This document shows, one piece after another, positions 16,683-23,050 of a stretch of 23,050 nt of DNA. How positions within the stretch are numbered: the stretch's first letter is position 1; each line of letters starts with the position of its first letter. The notes beneath the pieces are model-generated. The model made no database searches and was not told the origin of the DNA. It saw only the letters and a list, made by a program, of their open reading frames with translations. Origin of the DNA: an uncultured Hippea sp. GTDB lineage: Bacteria; Campylobacterota_A; Desulfurellia; JAADFJ01. The DNA lies in assembly GCA_913009315.1 (NCBI GenBank), contig CAJVZA010000025.1:1-23050 (forward strand). The letters run 5' to 3'. The position numbers and the translations under genes were made by a program.

Positions 16683-16685
16683 ATA

Positions 16686-17147
16686 ATGAATGAATTGCGC
16701 AGAAAAGACAGAGCTATCGCAGAAGAAGAATCAATAGAACTATTAAACAAAGCGGAATACGGTGTTCTGTCAACCGTTTCTAAGGATGGAAAACCGTACG
16801 GAATACCTCTGAATTTCTGCATTATTGACAACTGTATCTACTTTCATTGTGCTGTCGCGGGACAGAAAATTGATAACATCAAAAACAACGCCGCAGTTTC
16901 ATTTTGTATTGTCGGAAACACGAAGATATTGCCTGATAAATTCGGCACAAAGTACGAAAGTGTAATAATCTCAGGAGAAGCCGAAGAGGTATTTGGCATA
17001 GATAAACAAAAAGCTCTGGAAGGACTGCTGCAAAAATATTCATCGGAATTTATGGAAAAAGGGATAAAATATATAGAAAAGTTAAGAAATGAAACCAGAG
17101 TATTCAAAATCAGTATTAATAGATTAACCGGCAAGGCGCGGAAATAA
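16686..17147 (+). CDS. Nim-like / pyridoxamine 5'-phosphate oxidase-fold flavin-binding protein
   Basis: A 153-aa split-barrel protein of the PNPOx-like flavin-nucleotide-binding group that includes nitroimidazole-resistance (Nim) proteins. Typical stretches are NELRRKDRAI, LLNKAEYGVLSTVSKDGKPYGIPLNF, IYFHCAVAGQKIDNIKNNAAVSFCIVG and KYESVIISGEAEEV. Such proteins bind FMN or heme and probably reduce small molecules; the substrate here is unknown. The start ATG 16686 overlaps the right ATAAT flank of the palindromic element, so no Shine-Dalgarno of its own is present. An in-frame ATG inside the element at 16659 would add 9 residues and is less likely. Expression may depend on the element or on read-through from the cupin gene. 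Confidence 0.87.
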   Translation: MNELRRKDRAIAEEESIELLNKAEYGVLSTVSKDGKPYGIPLNFCIIDNCIYFHCAVAGQKIDNIKNNAAVSFCIVGNTKILPDKFGTKYESVIISGEAEEVFGIDKQKALEGLLQKYSSEFMEKGIKYIEKLRNETRVFKISINRLTGKARK

Positions 17148-17261
17148 TTTTATCGGCTTAACGCTTTTCAACTCAAGTTATCGATATAAATTCGAATCAT
17201 TCGGATTTAAAAAATCGAAAAATATCAACTAATTCAAATAATTAAAAAAATGCGGCATTAT

Positions 17262-17285
17262 GAGACCACTGCACAGTAAACAAAT
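17262..17285. repeat. Orphan end of the palindromic repeat family, copy D
   Basis: GAGACCACTGCACAG and the next bases match the left end of copy B (about 19 of 24 positions) and are preceded by ATTAT, the same kind of flank. No matching right end is found downstream. The sequence passes directly into a different, larger hairpin and then A/T-rich DNA, so this marks a likely breakpoint at the left edge of the acquired region. Confidence 0.6.
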
Positions 17286-17294
17286 TCACAGCTT

Positions 17295-17386
17295 TTTATG
17301 AGGTTTTCTATAGACAAGGCAAACTTCTGAAAAATTAACGGGTTAATTCAAAGAAGTTTAACGAAGTATATGGGAAACCTCATAAA
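17295..17386. repeat. Long imperfect hairpin, about 33 base pairs
   Basis: The outer arms tttatgaggttttctata (17295-17312) and tatgggaaacctcataaa (17369-17386) pair over 18 positions, allowing a few G-T pairs. After an asymmetric internal loop, aaacttct pairs with agaagttt. After a second small loop, aattaac pairs with gttaatt around a tiny gg loop. No T-tract follows, so this is not an ordinary terminator. It is unrelated in sequence to the MITE family. It may be the core of another mobile repeat or a structured RNA. Confidence 0.75.
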
Positions 17387-17516
17387 GCCCGCGAAGTTCG
17401 CAACCCATCTACTTGAACAAGTGACTGATTTAGGGTATATTAAGAGTTATTGGATTAACCGTTCAAAAGGGATTCTTCATATATCAAGAAAGCAATTGAT
17501 AAAATCAGGTATTTAA
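17370..17516 (+). CDS. Possible 48-aa protein, unrecognised
   Basis: A short frame from ATG 17370 to TAA 17514-17516, starting inside the 3' arm of the long hairpin. The product is basic, with about 48 residues opening MGNLIKPAKFATHLLEQ and closing ISRKQLIKSGI, and has balanced amino-acid use. It resembles a piece of a DNA-binding protein but I recognise no family. No clear Shine-Dalgarno precedes the ATG, and its ribosome site would be inside the hairpin. It could be a real small protein, the surviving part of a mobile-element gene, or chance. Confidence 0.3.
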   Translation: MGNLIKPAKFATHLLEQVTDLGYIKSYWINRSKGILHISRKQLIKSGI

Positions 17517-17758
17517 TAGATGGTTTTTTGAATAAATTTGAATAAAAGGGAATGGTAAAATGATGATAAAAGAAATATATCAACAATTGCGTTTATCCCT
17601 CCAATTGGGTGGTATGATAACAAGGGATATATACAAATGTTCTGCCCAATGCAAAAACAGTATTACAATCAAAAAAATAGGAAAAAATGTGAATAACAAA
17701 TTAATAAAAACTGTTGAATTAATTTTTACGAACAACTTTATTGTGGTATATTTGTAAT
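17517..17758. other. A/T-rich leader in front of the methyltransferase cluster
   Basis: Together with 17148-17294 this is the only large gap before the defence genes. An open frame of 65 codons (17560-17757) has a GGGAA upstream but no domain and is probably chance. TTTACG (17725-17730) and TATATT (17747-17752), 16 bp apart, could be a promoter; transcription would then begin almost at the ATG 17759, giving a nearly leaderless mRNA. At about 17197-17217 a small inverted repeat (aaattcgaat / attcggattt) is visible without a T-tract. Confidence 0.4.
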
Positions 17759-18994
17759 ATGGATGAATTTTACAAAATACCATCACCAACGCAAGAACTG
17801 TTTAATAATAAGGTCGAACTACTTCCTTCTGTTACTGAACTTTTTGAATTTGAATTAGCTTATCTAGAATATAAAACTCTTGATGAAAAAGAATACCTTG
17901 CTAGAACTGCCTATGCTAAAACATTTGAAGGCAAAGAAAGTTTACATTTTTTAAGATATTCGGAAATACCGGAGGAAGTTAGTAAAAACAGAACATCAAC
18001 GGCAAATTCTTATTTTAAAAACGGACTTTTTTCAACGGGTTATGCAACTCATAGTCTATTCCCCTATCGTGGAAAGTTTCACCCTCAATTAATAAAAGCA
18101 CTAATAAATATTCTTGGAATAAAAAAGGGCGAAACAATTCTTGATCCAATGGCAGGAAGTGGAACCACAAATATAGAAGCAGCATTGCTCGGTATTAATT
18201 CTTATGCAATAGATGTTAGTCCGTTTTGTCAAATGATGATTCAAACAAAATACGATGCTTTAAACATTGATATGAATATTTTAAACAAAATTGAACTTGA
18301 TGAGAATAAATTGTTTGATTTCTATTCTCGGAAAAATATTTTAAAAAAGATTGAGAAAATAGATTACGGCAAAAAAGAAATTTATGAATTGGTACTTCTT
18401 GCCTATCTTGATGCATTAGGATATTCGAAGCGTGTTGTTCGCTCAAATCATAAACAATTATTCAATAAAGTTCTTAATCGTTATATTGAAACCGTAAAAG
18501 CTTTATTGATGAATAAATATTTCAATAATAAAACATTAGGAGAAGTTACTATTTTAAATAATTCAGATGCTTTGAATATTGAATTACCTGAAAATTCCAT
18601 TGACGGAATAATTACTTCACCACCATATTCTTTTGCAATAGATTATGTTGAAAATGACAAAGACCAGTTGGAATATCTCGGATATGACACGAATAAACTT
18701 AAAGAAAATTTAATCGGTTTAAAAGGTAAGACCAAATCAGAGAAATTAGAAATTTATTTCAATGATATGGATAAATTTTTAAGCGAATCTTCACGAGTTT
18801 TAAAGAAAAATAAATTCCTTGTTGTAATAATAGGTTCTAACACTAATCAAACGGGAGGTGTTAGACTGGAACAGAAAGTAATTAATTCAGCTAAGAAACA
18901 CAGTTTAGATTTGGTAAAAAGTATATTAAAACCTATCAAAGGAATGAGAAACACGATGAAAGAAGAATACATTTTAATATTTGAAAGGAAATAG
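17759..18994 (+). CDS. DNA methyltransferase, TSPPY type (putative N4-cytosine or N6-adenine)
   Basis: A 411-aa SAM-dependent DNA methyltransferase. SAM-binding motif X is suggested by FPYRGKFHPQLIKAL, motif I is LDPMAGSGTTNIEA (about 127-140), and catalytic motif IV is TSPPYSFAIDYV (about 286). The roughly 150 residues between motifs I and IV would hold target recognition. SPPY rather than DPPY is classically linked with N4-cytosine methylation but does not prove it. The upstream in-frame TTG 17741 would add 6 residues; ATG 17759 is preferred. It is first of four closely packed genes, with a 1-bp gap to the next. Codon use is strongly A/T-biased compared with the housekeeping genes, pointing to transfer. 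It probably protects host DNA from the nuclease encoded next. Confidence 0.85.
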   Translation: MDEFYKIPSPTQELFNNKVELLPSVTELFEFELAYLEYKTLDEKEYLARTAYAKTFEGKESLHFLRYSEIPEEVSKNRTSTANSYFKNGLFSTGYATHSLFPYRGKFHPQLIKALINILGIKKGETILDPMAGSGTTNIEAALLGINSYAIDVSPFCQMMIQTKYDALNIDMNILNKIELDENKLFDFYSRKNILKKIEKIDYGKKEIYELVLLAYLDALGYSKRVVRSNHKQLFNKVLNRYIETVKALLMNKYFNNKTLGEVTILNNSDALNIELPENSIDGIITSPPYSFAIDYVENDKDQLEYLGYDTNKLKENLIGLKGKTKSEKLEIYFNDMDKFLSESSRVLKKNKFLVVIIGSNTNQTGGVRLEQKVINSAKKHSLDLVKSILKPIKGMRNTMKEEYILIFERK

Positions 18995-18995
18995 T

Positions 18996-19976
18996 ATGAT
19001 AAAAACGACAGAAGATAAATTTCAAACCGTCATTAAAAAGAATACATTTTATTTTTTTAATCCTAAATTTGAAGAAGATTATGAAGGGTATGTTAATTCT
19101 CTTAAAGAAACTTTGCTTAATGTAAAAAATAGAATTGAGACAGAAGGATTAAAAAAAGAAATATTTGAAGATTTAATATCTGAAAAGGAAAACGGATTGA
19201 GGGCTTTATTAGCTCTAACAGGTTTTTCAAATGAATACCTCAAACGACTGACTACAATAATTAGAATAGTTGATATTCCAGAATTAAATAATCTTGTTTA
19301 TAAAGATAAATGGTATGATGAGCCAAATCCTAATAATATTCAAGAATGGTCAGACAACAAAATAATAAATCTAATAAAGAAAAATAAATATTTTAGAAAA
19401 GGAATTGTTAACATCTTCTTTGAAGGAGCTTCAATTCCATTTCTTGCCGATACAATCCCTTTATTTGAGTTGAAAAAGTTAAGTATTTCAAAGTTGAAAT
19501 TTGAAATACCCGAAATGATTGATACATTAATTCGTTATAAAGAAAAAGGTAGTTATTCAGGCAAAAAAAGTAACAATCCGGAGATTGTTGTTGAAGAAAT
19601 ATTAAAATCTCTTGATATTACTTGGGAAGCGGGTGACTTAACGGAGTTAATAAATAACGCCCCCGATAACAAAAGAACAATGGATTTTATAATTCCAAAC
19701 AAAGAAAATCCAATAATTATTGCCGAAAGTTCGTTTTTAGCCACAACTTCATCAGGACAAGGAGACAAATCTAAAACTGAAATATCTATTGATACATTAA
19801 TAAAAGAACATTACCCTAATGCTACTTTTATTGGCTTTATCGATGGAATTGGTTGGTATGTCCGTAAAGGTGATTTAAAAAGGATGGTTACAGCCTATGA
19901 AGATGTTTTTACTTTTCACAAAGACGAATTAAAACGATTTGAAAAATTATTAATTGAAAAGGTCATTAAGAAATGA
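18996..19976 (+). CDS. Putative type II restriction endonuclease (PD-(D/E)xK-like, DpnII/MboI-type guess)
   Basis: A 326-aa protein directly after the methyltransferase. The C-terminal third carries a plausible nuclease core: MDFIIPNKENPIIIAESSF, with D near 230 and E near 244, followed by SGQGDKSKTEISIDTLIKEHYP. This D-x(n)-E-x-S layout resembles a PD-(D/E)xK site in which the usual Lys is replaced, with K near 258 possibly filling in. Some type II enzymes have E-x-N variants, so a variant is not disqualifying. A helical N-terminal region of about 190 residues has no recognised domain. AAGGAA lies 6 nt before ATG 18996. The stop overlaps the next start by 4 bp (ATGA). The call rests on position plus this motif; a different DNA-binding role is possible. 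Confidence 0.6.
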   Translation: MIKTTEDKFQTVIKKNTFYFFNPKFEEDYEGYVNSLKETLLNVKNRIETEGLKKEIFEDLISEKENGLRALLALTGFSNEYLKRLTTIIRIVDIPELNNLVYKDKWYDEPNPNNIQEWSDNKIINLIKKNKYFRKGIVNIFFEGASIPFLADTIPLFELKKLSISKLKFEIPEMIDTLIRYKEKGSYSGKKSNNPEIVVEEILKSLDITWEAGDLTELINNAPDNKRTMDFIIPNKENPIIIAESSFLATTSSGQGDKSKTEISIDTLIKEHYPNATFIGFIDGIGWYVRKGDLKRMVTAYEDVFTFHKDELKRFEKLLIEKVIKK

Positions 19977-21631
19977 GCAAAATAGAATTTGAAATAAAGG
20001 GAATAGGAAACTTGATTAAGGGAAATAAACTTTTTGTTCCACCATATCAACGTTCTTTTGCTTGGAAGGAATTACAAGTATCACAATTACTTGATGATAT
20101 AGATAACAATTTAAGTGAAGAAGAATACTTTTTAGGAACAATAGTCTTATCTAAGGAAGAAAATAGTAAACTTGAAATTATTGATGGGCAACAACGAATT
20201 GCAACAATAGTTATATTTTTTGCTGCTTTAAAAATTTTTTTAGATGATCAGAAAGCTATGGAAACAATCCAAACTGATTATTTAAGTGAATATGATATGA
20301 GAGATAAAGATAATATTCCAAAACTGGAATTAAACCTTCAAGATAACGAGTTTTTTAAGAGTTTTATAATTGATTCATATAAAAGTAAAGAAATAAAAAA
20401 AGAATCTCATAAGAGAATAAAGGATGCTTTTGAGCTTTCGGGGGAAAAAATTAAGAAATTACTTTCTCAAAATAATGATAATATAAATATCTTATATGAT
20501 TGGAGAGAGTTTATTAATGAAAAATTGCAATCTGTTATTATTACTGTACCTACTGATGCAAATGCTTTTACAATTTTTGAAACATTAAATGACAGGGGAT
20601 TAGAATTAGCACAAATAGATTTGTTAAAAAACTATTTATATAGTAAAGCGGGAATAAAAAGATTAGAAGAAGCACAAAGTTCATGGCTTGAACTTATAGC
20701 AAAAATAGAAGAAGAGAGTTTAACTTTGACATATATAAAGCACTATTGGGCATCAATTAATGGGTTTATTAGAGTAAAAAATAAAGAACTATATAATGAA
20801 ATAAAGAATAAAAAAAGAACATCTACTGAAGTAATTGCCTTTATTGGCGATCTAAAAAATGATGTAGATAGATATAAGGCGATTTTAAATCATAATTCAG
20901 CATTTTGGAACGACTATGATAATAAATGTAGAGAATTCATAGAAACTTTAAATTACTTTAGCTTAGAGCAATATAGACCTCTGTTAATATCAATATTAAA
21001 AAATTTTACAAATGATGAAGTAGCTAACTCATTGAAATTAATACTATCTTGGCTCGTAAGAAACCTTATAACAGGGAGAATGGGAGGAGGGGCTTTAGAG
21101 CAAGCTTATGCTAATAAAGCTAAAGAGATTTCAGATGGTAATGTTAAAGACGCAAAAAATTTAAAGGAAGCTCTTAAGAAGTTAATTCCAAGTGATGAGG
21201 AATTTAAACAAGAATTTGAAATTGCAACTGTTAGTAAACATAAATTTGCAAGATATTATTTAAGTGCTATTGAAAATTATCATAGGGGCAAAGGAAATCC
21301 TGAATTGTTAGTAAATACAAATCCTGATTCTATAAATTTAGAGCATATTTTACCTGAAAAACCAGGTAATAATTGGTCTAACTTTAAAGAAGAAGATGTA
21401 AGAACATATGTGAAAAGAATTGGGAATTTAACGTTAATGAAAACAAAAGAAAATAATGATTTCAAAAGTTCTGCCTTTCATATAAAAAAAGAAAAATTTA
21501 AAGAGTCTGCGTTATGGATAACAAAGATGATTGCTGAGAATTATGAAGAATGGAATGTAGAAAATATTAAAGACAGACAAAATAAACTTGCAGATTTAGC
21601 AGTGAAAACTTGGAGTTTAAATTTTGATTAA
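19973..21631 (+). CDS. DUF262 + DUF1524 protein, GmrSD-like (type IV-type restriction)
   Basis: A 552-aa fusion of the two halves of GmrSD. The N-terminal DUF262 domain has VPPYQRSFAW (about 22-31) and EIIDGQQRIATI (about 69-80), the ParB-like nucleotide-using motif. The middle is helical. The C-terminal DUF1524 HNH-type nuclease domain has SINLEHILPEK (His near 457), KRIGNLTLM (about 482) and a following Asn/Phe/Lys motif NNDFKSSAF. GmrSD enzymes cut DNA with modified cytosines using NTPs, and relatives act in BREX and phosphorothioation-linked defence. Key residues look intact, so it should be active. Its location inside a type II-like operon, between a putative nuclease and a second methyltransferase, is unusual. 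Start overlaps the previous stop by 4 bp; end overlaps the next gene by 8 bp. Confidence 0.88.
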   Translation: MSKIEFEIKGIGNLIKGNKLFVPPYQRSFAWKELQVSQLLDDIDNNLSEEEYFLGTIVLSKEENSKLEIIDGQQRIATIVIFFAALKIFLDDQKAMETIQTDYLSEYDMRDKDNIPKLELNLQDNEFFKSFIIDSYKSKEIKKESHKRIKDAFELSGEKIKKLLSQNNDNINILYDWREFINEKLQSVIITVPTDANAFTIFETLNDRGLELAQIDLLKNYLYSKAGIKRLEEAQSSWLELIAKIEEESLTLTYIKHYWASINGFIRVKNKELYNEIKNKKRTSTEVIAFIGDLKNDVDRYKAILNHNSAFWNDYDNKCREFIETLNYFSLEQYRPLLISILKNFTNDEVANSLKLILSWLVRNLITGRMGGGALEQAYANKAKEISDGNVKDAKNLKEALKKLIPSDEEFKQEFEIATVSKHKFARYYLSAIENYHRGKGNPELLVNTNPDSINLEHILPEKPGNNWSNFKEEDVRTYVKRIGNLTLMKTKENNDFKSSAFHIKKEKFKESALWITKMIAENYEEWNVENIKDRQNKLADLAVKTWSLNFD

Positions 21632-22685
21632 AATTATAGAAAAATATATAAACCAAATAATACGAGGCGACTGTTTGGAATTATTTAAAGATATTCCAGA
21701 CAATTCAGTAGATATGACTTTTGCCGACCCGCCATTTAATTTGAAAAAAAAATATACAAGCTATAAAGATAGCCTTGAATTTCAAGAGTACTTAAATTGG
21801 TGCGAACAATGGATATCCGAAATGGTGCGAGTAACAAAACCAACAGGCTCAATTTTTTTACATAATATTCCTAAATGGCTCACATACTACGCTACATTTT
21901 TAAACAAATTTGCTCATTTCAAACATTGGATTTCTTGGGATGCTTCAACAGCACCAATGGGAAAATCATTGCAACCAGCACATTATGGGATTTTGTTCTA
22001 CAGCAAAAAAGAAAAAGGAACAAAAATATACGAACTTCGCTATCCGCATAAAAGAGATAGAAAACAAGGATATTTACTAAAAGATTATGGAGGTAAAAAA
22101 GATAAATTACATCCATTTGGACCTTTGGTTTCAGATGTTTGGACAGATATTTACCGAATAAAACATAATAAAAATAGGGACCCGCATCCTTGCCAACTAC
22201 CTACACATCTATTAGACAGATTGATTTTATTATCGACTGATGAAAATAATATTATTTTGGACCCATTTTCTGGTACTGGAACAACAGCCATTTCAGCTAA
22301 AAGATTAGGGCGAAAATATATAGGTTTTGAATTGGACAAAGAGTATGTAGAAATCTCAAAACGAAAATTGGAAGTAGTGAAACCCAATTATAAGCTCGGT
22401 GAAAATTGGGTTAGCTTTTATTTGAATGATATAATTACAATAAGAAACAATGATTGGGATAGTTTGAAAAAATATTTTGTAGTTCCAGAACCAATGAGAA
22501 CAATAGATTTTAACAAAACAAAACTTACTGATAAAAAATTAATTCCAAAAGAAAAAGAAGTTATTTACAATATAAATAATATTTGTGAAATTGAAAAACC
22601 GAAAAGGAATGGGAATAAAATTGAAAAAATAAAAATAGAAGAAACTGAAAGAAATATTGAGAATAAAAGAACAATAGTTTTATGA
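21624..22685 (+). CDS. Beta-class DNA methyltransferase (putative N6-adenine)
   Basis: A 353-aa site-specific DNA methyltransferase with beta-class order: catalytic motif IV FADPPFNLKKKY near residue 34, target-recognition region, then motif X-like HPCQLPTHLLDRLI and motif I ILDPFSGTGTTAISAKRLG near 212, followed by YIGFELDKEYVEISKRKL. DPPF is typical of N6-adenine enzymes. The C-terminal 90 or so residues are an extra, Lys- and Asn-rich tail. The start is TTG 21624, overlapping the DUF262 gene, with GGAG 8 nt upstream; no ATG occurs before the conserved motif. It differs in class from the first methyltransferase of the cluster, so the pair may modify different strands of one asymmetric site, or different sites. 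Confidence 0.88.
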   Translation: MIKIIEKYINQIIRGDCLELFKDIPDNSVDMTFADPPFNLKKKYTSYKDSLEFQEYLNWCEQWISEMVRVTKPTGSIFLHNIPKWLTYYATFLNKFAHFKHWISWDASTAPMGKSLQPAHYGILFYSKKEKGTKIYELRYPHKRDRKQGYLLKDYGGKKDKLHPFGPLVSDVWTDIYRIKHNKNRDPHPCQLPTHLLDRLILLSTDENNIILDPFSGTGTTAISAKRLGRKYIGFELDKEYVEISKRKLEVVKPNYKLGENWVSFYLNDIITIRNNDWDSLKKYFVVPEPMRTIDFNKTKLTDKKLIPKEKEVIYNINNICEIEKPKRNGNKIEKIKIEETERNIENKRTIVL

Positions 22686-22710
22686 TGAAAGCACAGGGCA
22701 GAACAAAAGC

Positions 22711-22829
22711 TATACGTAATGCGGCATAGGAGAATACACCTTAAACTTTTTTAAAATATGTGTTGACAACAGGACTCAGCATAATGAGCGCTGAGATATC
22801 AACGTTTCATGTTCAATGCGTTACGCATA
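22711..22829. repeat. 119-bp inverted-repeat site, attC-like
   Basis: The outer arms TATACGTAATGC (22711-22722) and GCGTTACGCATA (22818-22829) are inverted repeats with 10 of 12 pairs. Inside, GTTGA (22762-22766) pairs with TCAAC (22799-22803) and CTCAGC (22775-22780) with GCTGAG (22790-22795). The size and nested arms around a GCGTTA core are like integron attC recombination sites, but the ends do not fit the strict 7-bp attC consensus. It lies between two A/T-rich genes. A different repetitive hairpin is an equally fair reading. Confidence 0.45.
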
Positions 22830-22887
22830 ATATTCTCAACCTGCTTCTGAAAAATAATTAATAAAAAACCGAGGTTTGCAAAATTGT

Positions 22888-23050
22888 ATGAAAGAAATTG
22901 AAGTAAAAATTATGGAAGTATCCCATAAAGATTTAGAACCGAAATTAATTTCATTGGGTGCTGAAAAAATATTTGATGATGAACTTTATGCAATTTTTTT
23001 TGATACGGAAGATTCTAAAATTAGAAATTCTAATGAAACTTTTAGGCTTA
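22888..23050 (+). CDS. CYTH-domain protein, N-terminal part (cut by window end)
   Basis: The first 54 residues of a probable CYTH (adenylate cyclase CyaB / thiamine-triphosphatase fold) protein. The opening MKEIEVKIMEV holds the ExExK motif that begins these enzymes. It is followed by LISLGAEKIFDDELYAIFFDT, which matches the usual second strand and YFDT-like stretch, and NETFRL leading to the first basic strand. CYTH enzymes act on triphosphate compounds with divalent metals; the specific substrate cannot be judged from this fragment. GAGG at 22871 is 13 nt before the ATG, rather far. Codon use is as A/T-rich as the preceding defence genes. Confidence 0.7.
   Translation, partial: MKEIEVKIMEVSHKDLEPKLISLGAEKIFDDELYAIFFDTEDSKIRNSNETFRL

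Noticed and set aside
17197-17217. Hairpin aaattcgaat / attcggattt as a terminator after the Nim-like gene
   Set aside because: It is followed by an A-tract, not a T-tract, on the plus strand and by mixed sequence on the minus strand.
17560-17757. 65-codon open frame before the first methyltransferase, with GGGAA upstream
   Set aside because: Low-complexity Lys/Ile/Asn product without a domain in very A/T-rich DNA; it runs into the methyltransferase start. Left as chance, though a small leader peptide cannot be excluded.
22762-22803. Hairpin GTTGA..CTCAGC / GCTGAG..TCAAC as a rho-independent terminator for the defence cluster
   Set aside because: No T-tract follows on either strand; it fits better as the inner part of the larger attC-like site.
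1-23050. CRISPR arrays, rRNA genes, complete insertion sequences with a transposase
   Set aside because: No regularly spaced direct repeats, no rRNA-like stretches, and no transposase-like reading frame were found on either strand.

Overview
The window reads as chromosomal DNA of a Gram-negative bacterium. A sulfate-reducer-type Desulfobacterota (former Deltaproteobacteria) is my best guess. It rests on the Cys-rich PheS insert, the lipoprotein type, the AMMECR1 and membrane pyrophosphatase genes and the split PurS/PurQ system. This is inference; no marker gene proves it.

Layout. (1) 1-1206 is worn accessory DNA: half of a palindromic repeat, an ArsR-family regulator, the start of a lost gene fused to an HD-GYP remnant, and a second repeat fragment. 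(2) 1207-1602 (minus strand) is a small surface lipoprotein with a strong promoter. (3) 2128-2219 is tRNA-Ser(CGA), and 2564-2638 is tRNA-Val(GAC) behind a good sigma70 promoter. (4) 2674-16093 is an almost gap-free run of thirteen plus-strand genes with no obvious internal terminator: thrS, infC, rpmI, rplT, pheS, pheT, ileS (translation), an AMMECR1 protein, hppA (proton-pumping pyrophosphatase), then purC, purS, purQ (purine synthesis). Pyrophosphate made by aminoacyl-tRNA synthesis could feed the pump. (5) 16166-17147 is a cupin gene and a Nim/PNPOx-like flavin-binding gene separated only by a 156-bp palindromic MITE-like element. (6) From about 17260 to the right end the DNA becomes visibly more A+T-rich and looks acquired. 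An orphan repeat end and a long hairpin are followed by four tightly coupled genes. These are a DNA methyltransferase with a TSPPY motif, a putative PD-(D/E)xK endonuclease, a DUF262+DUF1524 (GmrSD-like) protein and a second, beta-class DNA methyltransferase. A 119-bp attC-like inverted-repeat site and the start of a CYTH-domain gene come next.

The best candidates for something new are three. The first is the four-gene defence cluster, where two different methyltransferase classes, a nuclease-like protein and a GmrSD-like protein share one transcription unit. The second is the palindromic repeat family, whose ends sit exactly at start codons. The third is thrS, which has no ordinary start codon outside the upstream tRNA gene.
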